64,000 bases of DNA from an uncultured Bacteroidota bacterium. GTDB taxonomy: Bacteria > Bacteroidota > Bacteroidia > JABEUT01. The notes beneath the pieces were generated by a model. The model did no database searches. It was not told the DNA's origin and worked only from the letters and a program-made list of their open reading frames with translations. Shown here piece after piece: positions 35,452 to 44,362 of the stretch (position 1 is its first letter; each line of letters opens with the position of its first letter). Location: positions 62,001 to 126,000 of the forward strand of contig CAIPDV010000080.1 of assembly GCA_903863935.1 (NCBI GenBank), given 5' to 3'. The translations under genes were made by a program, and so were the position numbers.

Positions 35452-35926
35452 AAACATTCTCCTTCTTCCAAATAGGAATTTCAGTTAATGCAACATACGT
35501 CTGGTTTGCTTTATCTAGCTGAAAACAAAAATGGTTGATACCATTACTTAATATCATTAATTGCACGTCCATAATCAGGTTGTACCGCAATGCCTGGTCA
35601 AACACCCCTTGGGTAATTTCCACATCAGCACTTTTACATTCTGCCATTAATAAAGGTGCTCCGGTGCGGTCGCATACAACTATATCACAGCGTTTGCTTA
35701 ATTTATTATACTTAAATTCTTTTTCCACCATCATTAGCCCGATTGGGTAGCCTTTCTCCTTGAGGTAATAGATAAGATGCTGACGAACCCACTCTTCTGG
35801 GGTAAGTGCCACATATTTTTTGCGGGCAAGGTCAAATATCTTCAACCCACCGTTTTCCTCCCGGATACGGAATTCATAAGGTGGGAAATTAAGGGTTGGC
35901 AGACCTGTTGGTAAAAGTGTGGACAT
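35450..35926 (-). CDS. Orphan HsdR N-terminal domain (PD-(D/E)XK) protein
   Basis: A 158-residue protein resembling only the nuclease domain of type I restriction HsdR subunits. Core residues are Asp in KRCDIVVCD and the Glu-x-Lys of LMAECKSADVEI, with a helical TQGVFDQALRYN after. No hsdS, hsdM or helicase part is near, so it is not a restriction system. It is divergent from holA with 65 bp between, an arrangement I associate with Bacteroidota. DNA processing linked to the replisome is a guess. Confidence 0.78.
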   Translation of the reverse strand: MSTLLPTGLPTLNFPPYEFRIREENGGLKIFDLARKKYVALTPEEWVRQHLIYYLKEKGYPIGLMMVEKEFKYNKLSKRCDIVVCDRTGAPLLMAECKSADVEITQGVFDQALRYNLIMDVQLMILSNGINHFCFQLDKANQTYVALTEIPIWKKENV

Positions 35927-35941
35927 CTCGTTGATTAGTTA

Positions 35942-35949
35942 CAAAGGTA
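35942..35949 (-). promoter_or_regulatory. -7 box of HsdR_N gene
   Basis: Minus-strand TACCTTTG (TAnnTTTG), 15 bp before the ATG at 35926. Confidence 0.6.
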
Positions 35950-35966
35950 GGTATAGTATAGAAAAC

Positions 35967-35974
35967 TATATTTG
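35967..35974 (+). promoter_or_regulatory. -7 box of holA
   Basis: TATATTTG (TAnnTTTG), 17 bp before the ATG at 35992. Divergent from the HsdR_N box 17 bp away. Confidence 0.55.
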
Positions 35975-35991
35975 GAGTCGGAATTTAAGCA

Positions 35992-37071
35992 ATGGATTAC
36001 AAGGATATCATAAAAGATCTAGAGAAAAAACTGTTTCACCCGGTTTATTTTTTCTGTGGCGAAGAGCCCTTTTATATTGATATGTTATGCCAAGCCATTG
36101 AAAAAAGCGTGCTCGATGAAACCGAACGCGAGTTTAACCAGTTTGTGTTTTATGGCCGCGATAGCAATCTTGCAACCATCCTCGATGCAGCCATACGGTT
36201 CCCTATGATGGCCAACTACCAGGTAATTATTGTTAAAGAAGCGCAGGACCTGAAAGACTTGTTACCCCGTGGCGGAGAAAAAAGCAAAAGCGATAAAGAG
36301 CCTTTATTACTATCTTACCTGAATAGTCCCCAGAAAACTACGGTGCTCGTGTTTTGCTATAAGTACAAAACACTCGACATGCGTACATCGCTGGCTAAGA
36401 AGCTTTCGAAAAGTGCCGTTTTCTTCGAATCGAAAAAGCTTTACGACAATAAAATTCCGGCTTGGATTGAAACTTATTTAAAAGACAAGGGCCTTATTAT
36501 TGGCCACAAAGCCCTTGCCCTGCTTACAGAATACCTTGGCAACGATTTGAGCAAAATATCGAACGAGCTGAACAAGCTGATGATAAATATCTCTCCTCCG
36601 CAGGAAATTACGGTGAATGATATTGAACAAAACATTGGCATAAGTAAGGACTATAATGTATTTGAGCTTCATAGTGCGCTTGGCAGCAGAGATGCGGCTA
36701 AAGCCATGCGAATCATAGATTATTTTGCATCGAATACCAAAGACAATCCTTTTGTAGTGAGCATGGGTGCGCTTTACAGTTGGTTCAGCAAATTGCTTAT
36801 TTACCATACTCTGAAAGACAAAACACAGAACAATGTGGCTGCTGCGCTTGGGGTATCTCCATTTTTTGTGAAAGATTACATTGGTGCCGCCAAAATGTAC
36901 CCGATGCCAACCATTCAAAAGGCAATTCATATTTTAAAAGAATATGACCTTAAATCGAAAGGCTTGGGCAATACATCAATGGATGAAAGCGACCTTTACA
37001 AGGAATTAATATTAAAGCTCGTTTACCTTGATAAGGTAGTGCTGGAAGAGGCGGACGAAGAAATCAGTTGA
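35992..37071 (+). CDS. holA: DNA polymerase III, delta subunit
   Basis: The clamp-loader subunit that opens the beta ring. The 359-residue protein has the delta N-terminal pattern KKLFHPVYFFCGEEPFYIDM, the conserved SVVFFESKKL-like strand (SAVFFESKKLYDNKIPAWIE), a LTEYLGNDLSKISNELNKLM helix and a C-terminal collar domain with SMGALYSWFSKLLIYHTL and VSPFFVKDYIGAAKMY. Length and order fit. Divergent partner is the HsdR_N gene. Confidence 0.92.
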   Translation: MDYKDIIKDLEKKLFHPVYFFCGEEPFYIDMLCQAIEKSVLDETEREFNQFVFYGRDSNLATILDAAIRFPMMANYQVIIVKEAQDLKDLLPRGGEKSKSDKEPLLLSYLNSPQKTTVLVFCYKYKTLDMRTSLAKKLSKSAVFFESKKLYDNKIPAWIETYLKDKGLIIGHKALALLTEYLGNDLSKISNELNKLMINISPPQEITVNDIEQNIGISKDYNVFELHSALGSRDAAKAMRIIDYFASNTKDNPFVVSMGALYSWFSKLLIYHTLKDKTQNNVAAALGVSPFFVKDYIGAAKMYPMPTIQKAIHILKEYDLKSKGLGNTSMDESDLYKELILKLVYLDKVVLEEADEEIS

Positions 37072-37104
37072 AAATTGAGAGTGGAAAATGAACAATCCTG
37101 AAAC

Positions 37105-37560
37105 ATGCTCCCGATAAGTAACTTAACAAACGCAAAACTTGAGTCTAAGTCAGATATCATAAATTTATCAAAGGAAGCTACTGCATATTTAAAGGAATTT
37201 AATTGGTGCAAAGAAGTTCTAAATGGATTCTTGGCAGTTGAGTTTGGATATATATTTTGTGTTTTTTATTTTGAAATAATACCTTCTCAAGGGAGTGATG
37301 CTGATAAATATATTTGGATTATTGTAGGAGATATACCACCTGCATATATTGACATTATTAGTGCTCCAACTATTCGTGATGTAATAACATGCTATTGTGA
37401 TATAATGGAAGATTGGATAAGTAATGTTATCAGTGGAATTTCAGTTGAAGAATGTTACCCAATTAATGCACCTGCAACCAAAGAATATGCGGATATGTTA
37501 GAAACAAGAATCTTGCTCATAAAAAATGAACTACTACCAAACTTAGTAGAACTAACCTAA
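37105..37560 (+). CDS. Conserved hypothetical protein (IVGDIPPAYI type)
   Basis: A 151-residue cytoplasmic protein. The middle reads KYIWIIVGDIPPAYIDII then APTIRDVITCYCDIMEDWI, and the end ISVEECYPINAPATKEYADM with a helical close. I believe this layout recurs in scattered bacteria, often as accessory or immunity-like genes, but I cannot assign a named family. The gene's codon use is more AT-rich than holA upstream. Function unknown. Confidence 0.55.
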   Translation: MLPISNLTNAKLESKSDIINLSKEATAYLKEFNWCKEVLNGFLAVEFGYIFCVFYFEIIPSQGSDADKYIWIIVGDIPPAYIDIISAPTIRDVITCYCDIMEDWISNVISGISVEECYPINAPATKEYADMLETRILLIKNELLPNLVELT

Positions 37561-37617
37561 AAAAACCGGGTATTTTAATTTTTTATTACATTTGGTCTCT
37601 CAATTCATACTCAACTC

Positions 37618-37824
37618 ATGAAAAACAAACTAATCTCTTTCGTCATTTTGGCAGTTACTTTTTTACTACCATTCCGTTATGCAGTACTTGATGTAGACTC
37701 GGATTCCCATGGTGCAAGCGTGTTTGGTGTGTTTTTCACTGCAGTAGGTTTTGTTGCCGGCTTTTATTTCCTCATCAAAGGTGATGATGAAAAGTCACAC
37801 GGCGGAGAGCACGCTTCCCACTAA
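37618..37824 (+). CDS. Small membrane protein
   Basis: A 68-residue protein with two hydrophobic segments (KLISFVILAVTFLLPFRYAV and VFGVFFTAVGFVAGFYFLI) and a polar His-rich tail (HGGEHASH). Not recognised. The start ATG at 37618 gives a good membrane start. The His-rich tail could bind metal, but this is conjecture. Confidence 0.5.
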   Translation: MKNKLISFVILAVTFLLPFRYAVLDVDSDSHGASVFGVFFTAVGFVAGFYFLIKGDDEKSHGGEHASH

Positions 37825-37849
37825 ATAATTATTGCCAGTCGGGCTCCGA

Positions 37850-39682
37850 CTAGAAGTAACTTACTATTCCAAAGTTAATTTTTCCTGTACTGAAGTTAAG
37901 CGGGTTGCCTTTGGCATTGCCTAAAGCATAATCGAGCGAAAATATTCCAGCCTTTGTCTGGAAGGCCATACCGGCACCAAAACCGCCGGGCGTATCGTTA
38001 TAAAATCCGATTGAAGAAGCAGGAGTCTCTCGGCACCAGGCTTGGTCATAAAACACAAACAGGTATGAATTTTGTTCCAACAGATAATGGAACTCTATTG
38101 TACCAACCGCATATTGCGAGGCATAAATAGATTGCTCATTAAAGCCTCGCAACACTTCTAATCCTCCAATGCGGTAAAGATCATTTAACAAGAGCGAAGG
38201 AGTTTGGATAAATCCTCCATTTACGGCAAACTTAATGGTAGCACGTGTTGCAATAGGGAGATAACAATCGGCTAAAACATGCGCGCGATATTCAATAGAA
38301 CTGAGTTGTAAACCTTCATACACGGAAGGATTAACTGAAGCATTTTCACGAATGGTCCTGTTACCAACTGCCGCTGAACCCAAAAACTCATAACCCCGGC
38401 GGGGATTGTAGATATAATCAAGCCGTCTTATTCTGTATTCTATCCCATATAAATTCGTGGTGCCATCGGTATAAGGTGGTAGTGTAGTAATGTTTTGCAA
38501 TCCCACCGTTGAAAGCAGGCTGGTGATAATACTTTCATAATATACCTCAAGGTAATTTCCACCAATAAAAAGGTATTTCAACCCCAGTTTATTATCTACT
38601 TGCAAGTAGGTAGTGTCCTGCTTGAATAGTTTGAAATCTTCCACCACACCAATTGGTGTTTGAAAAAGATAGGGATAACTGAAATGAACTGCCAGATTTT
38701 GGGTCAAAGGTTGTAAATGCTGCCAGTGAAAACCCAGTTCATCCGCTCTGTGAAAGGCATTCTGTAGTTGCAGGTTTATATCTCCTGTAATGATTACTTT
38801 ACCTGTGCTGTTGGGTAAAATACCCACAATCCCATTAATTTGATTAGCACTTTTTTTAGAAAGATAAAGAAGAATTTTAGCCTTATCGTGAATAAAAACA
38901 ACTTGAATTGGTTTGGTCTCTGTAAGGAATGGCATAGCTTTTAACCGGATGTTCATATCCGCCACTTTCGATTCATCATACAGGTCTCCGGGTTTGAGTC
39001 CGAGGTAACCGTACAGGTATTGCGATGAAAGTTTAAGGTTGCCTACAATCACAATACTATCAATGGTCTCCACCGATTTTTTATCCACCTTAAGCGATGC
39101 TGAAATGGTATTGCCTTTGATTCCAATACTGTCTAATTTTATTTTGGCAAAAGGATATCCGTGGTTCTCATAAAAGGAAAGAATACGGTTCATCAGCTTG
39201 GCTGCCGTTTTATAATAGAATGACTTACCGCGAAATATTTTATCGCGAAAACCAGACAAGCTAAGTGCGGCATCTTCCACATTGCCTTTCCTTAAATACG
39301 CCCATTGATATGATGCTCCGGGCCTCAGAAACGCTGTAAGCCTGGTACTGTCCATAACTGTGCTATCGACTGTCGCTGTGAGGTAGGACATGTCATGCAA
39401 ATTGGATAACAGAGTTTGAAGCTCTTGTTGCCTTTCTTTTGTTGAATAGAAAATTTTAGAATAATCTGGCATCTTGAAACCCTTAATGGATGCAGAATCC
39501 AGGTTAACCACTTTAAGGAATAGTTTTTTCCCTAATGGGGCTTGAACAACCTTAGGTTGAATAGAATCTTTCTTTATCGTTACATTTTTCTTTTCTGCCA
39601 CAGAATCCTTCTGAGCCTGTATATTGACCATACAGGTTAAACACAAAATAAAGATAAGGATATTATGTTTGATGTTTGGCAC
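37850..39682 (-). CDS. Omp85/BamA-type outer-membrane protein with POTRA region
   Basis: A 610-residue protein with a signal peptide ending VNIQAQ, a linker, POTRA-like domains (about 95-290; SIGIKGNTISASLKVDKKSV, YGYLGLKPGDLYDESKV, FLTETKPIQVVF) and a C-terminal barrel. The RGF-type motif is GLEVLRGFNEQSIYASQYAV, and the last strand ends in INFGIVSYF. Shorter than BamA, it is closer to TamA-like or accessory Omp85 proteins. The role in barrel insertion or protein translocation is inferred. Confidence 0.78.
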   Translation of the reverse strand: MPNIKHNILIFILCLTCMVNIQAQKDSVAEKKNVTIKKDSIQPKVVQAPLGKKLFLKVVNLDSASIKGFKMPDYSKIFYSTKERQQELQTLLSNLHDMSYLTATVDSTVMDSTRLTAFLRPGASYQWAYLRKGNVEDAALSLSGFRDKIFRGKSFYYKTAAKLMNRILSFYENHGYPFAKIKLDSIGIKGNTISASLKVDKKSVETIDSIVIVGNLKLSSQYLYGYLGLKPGDLYDESKVADMNIRLKAMPFLTETKPIQVVFIHDKAKILLYLSKKSANQINGIVGILPNSTGKVIITGDINLQLQNAFHRADELGFHWQHLQPLTQNLAVHFSYPYLFQTPIGVVEDFKLFKQDTTYLQVDNKLGLKYLFIGGNYLEVYYESIITSLLSTVGLQNITTLPPYTDGTTNLYGIEYRIRRLDYIYNPRRGYEFLGSAAVGNRTIRENASVNPSVYEGLQLSSIEYRAHVLADCYLPIATRATIKFAVNGGFIQTPSLLLNDLYRIGGLEVLRGFNEQSIYASQYAVGTIEFHYLLEQNSYLFVFYDQAWCRETPASSIGFYNDTPGGFGAGMAFQTKAGIFSLDYALGNAKGNPLNFSTGKINFGIVSYF

Positions 39683-39753
39683 TTGCTTGTATAGCTACTT
39701 ATAACGCAGAAAGTATAAAATTATTAAAAAAGGGGGAGATGGAGATGTTCCCA

Positions 39754-39775
39754 CCCCAAACCCCTAAAGGGGCTT
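39754..39775. repeat. Single arm of CCCCAAACCCCTAAAGGGGC family
   Basis: 22 bp identical to the left arm at 13726-13747. It stands 5 bp before a CGTCATTGCGAGG-family element. No second arm is present. Confidence 0.9.
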
Positions 39776-39780
39776 CCAAT

Positions 39781-39867
39781 CGTCATTGCGAGGCTCCGCG
39801 AAGCAATCTCATAAAATACGCATGCAATTTTTAGGGTAAGATTGCTTCGCGGAGCCTCGCAATGACG
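39781..39867. repeat. Palindromic interspersed repeat, CGTCATTGCGAGG family, copy 2
   Basis: Perfect 29-bp arms at 39781-39809 and 39839-39867 (CGTCATTGCGAGGCTCCGCG plus AAGCAATCT). The segment 39831-39868 on the minus strand matches the 38-bp insert in aroC with one mismatch. It starts 8 bp after the flippase stop. Confidence 0.95.
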
Positions 39868-39875
39868 AGAAGGAA

Positions 39876-41384
39876 TTATTCAAACATATCTTTCTCTGAA
39901 TCCATTTTCAGATACTTCCAACCGGTTAGTTTGAATGCCATATTATTTATCTCCGGTGAGAACCTGAAAAGCAATATGCAGCCCATATATATAATTCCAA
40001 TTATGGCAGAGTTGATGCAGATGCTTATGTATTTATTTATGATAAAGGGCATGAAGTGAATTATTCCCCATGTGCCTGCTGTAATTAGTAATATCCACAA
40101 ACAATTTAGTGTGAATGGCTGCATTTTGAAGTTATACCACACGAAAGCAAGCCGGAGTAAATTATAAACCACAAGACTAATCATGGCTGCCCAAGCCGCT
40201 CCCGTAATGCCATAGATGGGTATGAACACAATATTTAAAACGATGGTCATAATAACGAGCACAAGCATAAAATATAAATCATACTTATACTTTTTTGAAG
40301 TAATGGTGATGATACCATTCAAACCCGCAACCATGTCGACATATTTTGCAATGCAAAGCAGGTAGAACGAATGCCGTGCAACAGAATATTCCTTTGGGAT
40401 GAACATAAATATGGAGTTAATATTTCCGAATAAAAGCACTATCAGCCCTCCGCCTATTATCATCATTACCAAAGTAGTTTTGTCGTAGAGGTCTGCTACC
40501 GCCTGCATGTCGCGGTTCTTCCAAAACCTTCCTACAAGCGGATATGTAATCTTCTGAATGGAACGGTAGGGTATAGCCAAGGCAGTAGCCATTAAAAATA
40601 TGGTTGTATAAATGCCCGATTGTGCAAGGTTAAGTTTCGATGCTATCATAAGCGTGTCGATATTTACAAGAATACCGCTGCCCAATACCGAAAGAATGGT
40701 AAATGTTCCGTAAAGTAAAATAGGTTTGAGTAAGCGTTTATATAGTTTGCTTTTTTCCGGACGAATAAAAAACTGTTTCAGGTAAATGATGTACACCAGC
40801 AGAATTAAGGTGTTCAGAAAATTACTGATAACATAAATAATCACCATCTGGTGGAAGTCGATAAGTTTAAGTGCAAAGAGTGAGATACAGATTGTTACCA
40901 GTATTTTTGAGAATACTTCATTCAGAAATGTAGGCACCACAGTTTTTAACAACGACCGTAAATACGATTCGAAGAACTGGAAATAAACGGAAGTAAGTGC
41001 TAAGAAAATAAGATAATAATAGTAATCAACTATCATGGGTGAATTATCGACATATTGCCGGATAATTACAGGCTTTAATATAAGGAATAGCACGGTAGAA
41101 ATGAGGAATCCGATAAACACAAAAACATTCCCCCAGAAAAAATAACCATGATGTTTTTTATCTCTGTTATGGAAAAACGGGAAGAAACGATTGCTAATGC
41201 TAGGGATTCCCAGGGTTGCAAACTGTGCATACAATACTGCTACACTTGGCAAAATATTAATTAACCCAACCTGTGTAGCCGATAAAAAATTAGTCAGAAG
41301 AAGGACCTTATTTAAATACCCGAGTGCCGAGCCCAGATAAATAACTACCGTAAGTTTTACACTTTCCTTTTGTACAATCCCCAT
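39876..41384 (-). CDS. Polysaccharide flippase family protein (MOP/MATE superfamily)
   Basis: A 502-residue inner-membrane protein with about 14 helices. The N-terminus (YLGSALGYLNKVLLLTNFLS, ATQVGLINILPSVAVLYAQF) and the paired helices after GTFTILSVLGSGILVNIDTL are typical of Wzx-like flippases, which move lipid-linked glycans across the inner membrane. The exact substrate is unknown. It is divergent from a glycosyltransferase gene, which supports a glycan role. Confidence 0.85.
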   Translation of the reverse strand: MGIVQKESVKLTVVIYLGSALGYLNKVLLLTNFLSATQVGLINILPSVAVLYAQFATLGIPSISNRFFPFFHNRDKKHHGYFFWGNVFVFIGFLISTVLFLILKPVIIRQYVDNSPMIVDYYYYLIFLALTSVYFQFFESYLRSLLKTVVPTFLNEVFSKILVTICISLFALKLIDFHQMVIIYVISNFLNTLILLVYIIYLKQFFIRPEKSKLYKRLLKPILLYGTFTILSVLGSGILVNIDTLMIASKLNLAQSGIYTTIFLMATALAIPYRSIQKITYPLVGRFWKNRDMQAVADLYDKTTLVMMIIGGGLIVLLFGNINSIFMFIPKEYSVARHSFYLLCIAKYVDMVAGLNGIITITSKKYKYDLYFMLVLVIMTIVLNIVFIPIYGITGAAWAAMISLVVYNLLRLAFVWYNFKMQPFTLNCLWILLITAGTWGIIHFMPFIINKYISICINSAIIGIIYMGCILLFRFSPEINNMAFKLTGWKYLKMDSEKDMFE

Positions 41385-41457
41385 TATTTATACCTAACAA
41401 TATGCAAATATGACAATAACTTGCCTGTTAAACCCCATTTACTGCTGTTCTATTATG

Positions 41458-41465
41458 TATTTTTG
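41458..41465 (+). promoter_or_regulatory. -7 box of the glycosyltransferase gene
   Basis: TATTTTTG (TAnnTTTG), 18 bp before the ATG at 41484. It supports the ATG over the GTG at 41475. Confidence 0.5.
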
Positions 41466-41483
41466 TCTTAAATAGTGTTAAAG

Positions 41484-42743
41484 ATGTCCGCATCGTCCCG
41501 CAAAATATTTCTGAATAAGCTACGATGGTTTGCCTATGAAAAGCTTACATCGGCGGGTGATTTACTATCTTTTTATTTAGGTTTACCTGTGAGTGGAAGC
41601 AGCACTATTAAAGGAGAAAAAACCATTATTTATGTCGGGGAATTTCTTCCACCCCGAATTGCGAGAGTTGCAAAATGGTTCAAAAAAAGTGGCAGTTACA
41701 CCACCGTTTTGGTTTGCCACAAAAGAGGATTTGTTGAAAAATTCTCTAACCCTGATATTGACCATACTTTTCTCTTTCGCAACGAATGGCACTTGAAAAG
41801 AATAATCAGGGCGATTAAAAACCCATATATATTGCATGGTTTTGCACCCAAGAGCAAGTTCCCGTTTATTGCAAAAGAGGCCAGTAAAAAATATTATCCA
41901 AATACTCCATTCATTATAGATTATCAGGATGTATTTGTTATTTATTACGGCAAAAACCCTGCCATGCGCTGGTTACAAAGTGAGTTGCCATATGAGTATG
42001 GCTGTTTTCACGATGCGGATGGAATAATTGCAAATAGCCTTGAAGCCTGCGAAGCCATGAAAGTCTGGGAGGTTAAAAAGCCCGGCAAACGCATATTTTT
42101 TCCGCTTTATAGTGATAATGATTATTTCTGCAATACGCCTAAAAAATTTCCTGAAGGAGAAATACATTTGGTGTATGCAGGCGGTATCTATGGCTCGCAC
42201 CGTGATAAAAGCCATTATGGTATTGCCCAACTCCATTGGCTAATTGAATATCTGCAACCACAAAAAGTGCATTTGCATATTTACCCAAGCCCCTCCTCTA
42301 TTGGAGCAGACTATGAAGAATATGCAGAAATGGCAAAAACAAACCCGTATTTGCATTTGCATCCTTCGGTTTCACAATCGAAATTGGCAGAGGAACTTTC
42401 TCAATATGATTATGGGTTGATGCCTTTCTTTTCAACCTCTTCGAACCAGAGCGACATAAAACTAAAATACGCCACCACCCTCAAACTCTTTAACTATGCC
42501 GAAGCTGGCATACCTATCTTAGTCGCCGCCGATGTAATGTATCAAAGCTGGCTGGTGACACGTTATGGTTTGGGGATATCCGTTGCACATAAAGATGATT
42601 TTAAGGATGTGCGCAAACTAATTGGTAACACACCCTACGCCGAACAGGCTGCTAGCGTTATTAAAAACAGGGAAGTATTGTCGTTGAAGGAGCATATTCC
42701 GAGATTGATTAGGTTTTATGAGAAGATGAGGGAAAAAGCATGA
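41484..42743 (+). CDS. GT-B-like glycosyltransferase
   Basis: A 419-residue cytoplasmic protein with a two-Rossmann layout: N-domain KTIIYVGEFLPPRIARVAKW and C-domain EIHLVYAGGIYGSHRDKSH. The acceptor/donor helix region is YATTLKLFNYAEAGIPILVA, similar to the E-x7-E region of GT4-like enzymes. The donor is unknown. It is divergent from the flippase gene and overlaps the next gene by 4 bp. I chose ATG 41484; GTG 41475 adds three residues. Likely builds envelope glycan. Confidence 0.75.
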   Translation: MSASSRKIFLNKLRWFAYEKLTSAGDLLSFYLGLPVSGSSTIKGEKTIIYVGEFLPPRIARVAKWFKKSGSYTTVLVCHKRGFVEKFSNPDIDHTFLFRNEWHLKRIIRAIKNPYILHGFAPKSKFPFIAKEASKKYYPNTPFIIDYQDVFVIYYGKNPAMRWLQSELPYEYGCFHDADGIIANSLEACEAMKVWEVKKPGKRIFFPLYSDNDYFCNTPKKFPEGEIHLVYAGGIYGSHRDKSHYGIAQLHWLIEYLQPQKVHLHIYPSPSSIGADYEEYAEMAKTNPYLHLHPSVSQSKLAEELSQYDYGLMPFFSTSSNQSDIKLKYATTLKLFNYAEAGIPILVAADVMYQSWLVTRYGLGISVAHKDDFKDVRKLIGNTPYAEQAASVIKNREVLSLKEHIPRLIRFYEKMREKA

Positions 42744-43351
42744 AGGGGGTTTTGATTTTGATATTATCTTGTTTTACTATTGCTGCTTTTGGGCAAAAAG
42801 CAACATCAGATAAATACAAATATGGAGTAAATAGAGGTGGGGATTACTTTATTTCAATGAAAAATGGAGATACCCTTATCTGTAAAGATGCTGATACGGC
42901 ACCTGCAACAGTATTACTAAAACATGGGGAAACGCTAAAGAAACTGCATTCATTTTTCAATATTTGGAATTGGCTTGAGATGGATGGTGACAATTATTTT
43001 ATGATTGGTTCGGGTGGACGTGGTTCTGGCAGCCCAGAGGCAATTTATGTTTTTAGAAAAAACTCAGGAGATAGTGTGTTTTTTACCTTTGGATTTCCAA
43101 TTTATTCAGATACGTTGAAAAGTATAATCGTATTTGATGATAAAGACAAAAATATCGGGTTCTTTACACTATATAATCTTAACACTAATAAATATGAATT
43201 ATATAAAGAGCCGACAGATAACCCATGTATTTGTTGTGAATGCTGGGATGAAGTTAATGTTACAAATACTAAGTTAAAGATAACTTATAAAGATCTCGCA
43301 GAAAAAACAAAAACTATAGAGTACACCCGTAACGGCAATGAAATCAAATAG
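42740..43351 (+). CDS. Hypothetical secreted protein
   Basis: A 203-residue protein with a signal peptide (GVLILILSCFTIAAFGQ). The body has Gly-rich (MIGSGGRGSGSPEAIYVF) and Cys-rich (PCICCECWDEV) segments; the cluster of four Cys in seven residues may bind metal. Not recognised. It overlaps the glycosyltransferase gene by 4 bp, so is probably co-expressed, though the functional link is unclear. Confidence 0.55.
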   Translation: MKGVLILILSCFTIAAFGQKATSDKYKYGVNRGGDYFISMKNGDTLICKDADTAPATVLLKHGETLKKLHSFFNIWNWLEMDGDNYFMIGSGGRGSGSPEAIYVFRKNSGDSVFFTFGFPIYSDTLKSIIVFDDKDKNIGFFTLYNLNTNKYELYKEPTDNPCICCECWDEVNVTNTKLKITYKDLAEKTKTIEYTRNGNEIK

Positions 43352-43373
43352 AGATTACTTTCCTGCCCATGTC

Positions 43374-43441
43374 TTTGTCATCCTGACGAAGGAAGGATCT
43401 GTTTTAAAATACAGATTCTTCGCTGCGCTCAGAATGACAAA
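43374..43441. repeat. Imperfect inverted repeat, CATCCTGACGAAGGAAGGAT family
   Basis: The left half begins TTTGTCATCCTGACGAAGGA and the right half is the related ACAGATTCTTCGCTGCGCTC, closing with AGAATGACAAA. It forms a long imperfect hairpin after the 42740-43351 gene. Confidence 0.75.
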
Positions 43442-43476
43442 GTCTCGTTGGCATTAGCTTTTTTGAGACCTCACCC

Positions 43477-43501
43477 TACCCTCTCCTATGAGGAGAGGGT
43501 A
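43477..43501. repeat. Perfect inverted repeat TACCCTCTCCT/AGGAGAGGGTA
   Basis: 11-bp arms around ATG at 43488-43490. Preceded by GACCTCACCC. It lies 8 bp before a -7 box. Confidence 0.85.
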
Positions 43502-43509
43502 AATTCACT

Positions 43510-43517
43510 TATCTTTG
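43510..43517 (+). promoter_or_regulatory. -7 box of the methyltransferase gene
   Basis: TATCTTTG (TAnnTTTG), 27 bp before the ATG at 43545. Confidence 0.6.
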
Positions 43518-43544
43518 CCACCCTTTTGAAAAACATATACTTTC

Positions 43545-44342
43545 ATGGAGAAACTTCACAACCTGGACGAAAAAGACTTTCAGGATATATTAAAATATAA
43601 GGACCTATTGCTTTCCAATGGTAAAAAGTTGGCGCAGCTTGACCCTAACGATTATTATTGGCAGGACCTTTCGAATGAAAACAACTTGTCGAGAAATGGT
43701 ATTTTCCTCGAAAGCAATATGGTGGAATCGTGGGTGGGAGCTACCCGCAAACCCAAACGCATTTTGGAAATAGGCACTCGTGCCGGCGGCTCTCTAATTG
43801 CTTTGCTTTGCGTTTATTCCAAAGAAGAATATGATAAAATAGAAGAAGTATTGAGTTTTGATATGTGGAGGGAATATGTGAGCATAACCCCGTTTGCAAC
43901 ATTTCTTTCCAAACTGATGGGCAAGAAGCGCAACATCAATATTTCGGAGCGATTTACCAAATTTATAGGAAACTATGTTGAGAAAAAATCGACCGATAAA
44001 GTCCGCAGAAACCTTGCAGCATTTAATATTAAGACCGATAAAATAAAATTTATCTCCGGCGATTCTACCATAAAAGTGCCTGAGTATTTCAAACAAAATC
44101 CCGATAAAAAGTTCGATTATATATTAGTGGATGGCGGCCATACCGAGGAAATTGCAACCAAAGACCTTGACAATGTAGTGGCTCATGCCGCCAAAGGAGG
44201 AATTATCCTATTTGATGATATTATGCCAGAAAGCTATAACCTAATGGGCGTTTGGAATCAATTCAAAGAGAAACATAAAAACGAATTTGATTTCTTTGAG
44301 ATTCGCCATAGGAAAGGGATTGGGTTTGCGATTCGTAAATAA
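43545..44342 (+). CDS. Class I SAM-dependent methyltransferase
   Basis: A 265-residue enzyme. Motif I is RILEIGTRAGGSLIALL, the acidic strand-2 end is VLSFDMWREYV, and the later core is DYILVDGGHTEEIATKDLDN with IILFDDIMPES. The pattern fits Methyltransf_24/cephalosporin hydroxylase-like enzymes, which methylate small molecules or sugars. Substrate unknown. Promoter and flippase/glycosyltransferase neighbours suggest envelope glycan modification. Confidence 0.78.
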   Translation: MEKLHNLDEKDFQDILKYKDLLLSNGKKLAQLDPNDYYWQDLSNENNLSRNGIFLESNMVESWVGATRKPKRILEIGTRAGGSLIALLCVYSKEEYDKIEEVLSFDMWREYVSITPFATFLSKLMGKKRNINISERFTKFIGNYVEKKSTDKVRRNLAAFNIKTDKIKFISGDSTIKVPEYFKQNPDKKFDYILVDGGHTEEIATKDLDNVVAHAAKGGIILFDDIMPESYNLMGVWNQFKEKHKNEFDFFEIRHRKGIGFAIRK

Positions 44343-44362
44343 TTTTAATTTCCTAAACTTAA

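Noticed and set aside
35450-35926. Type I restriction-modification system
   Set aside because: Only the HsdR N-terminal nuclease domain is present; no specificity or methylase subunit is nearby.
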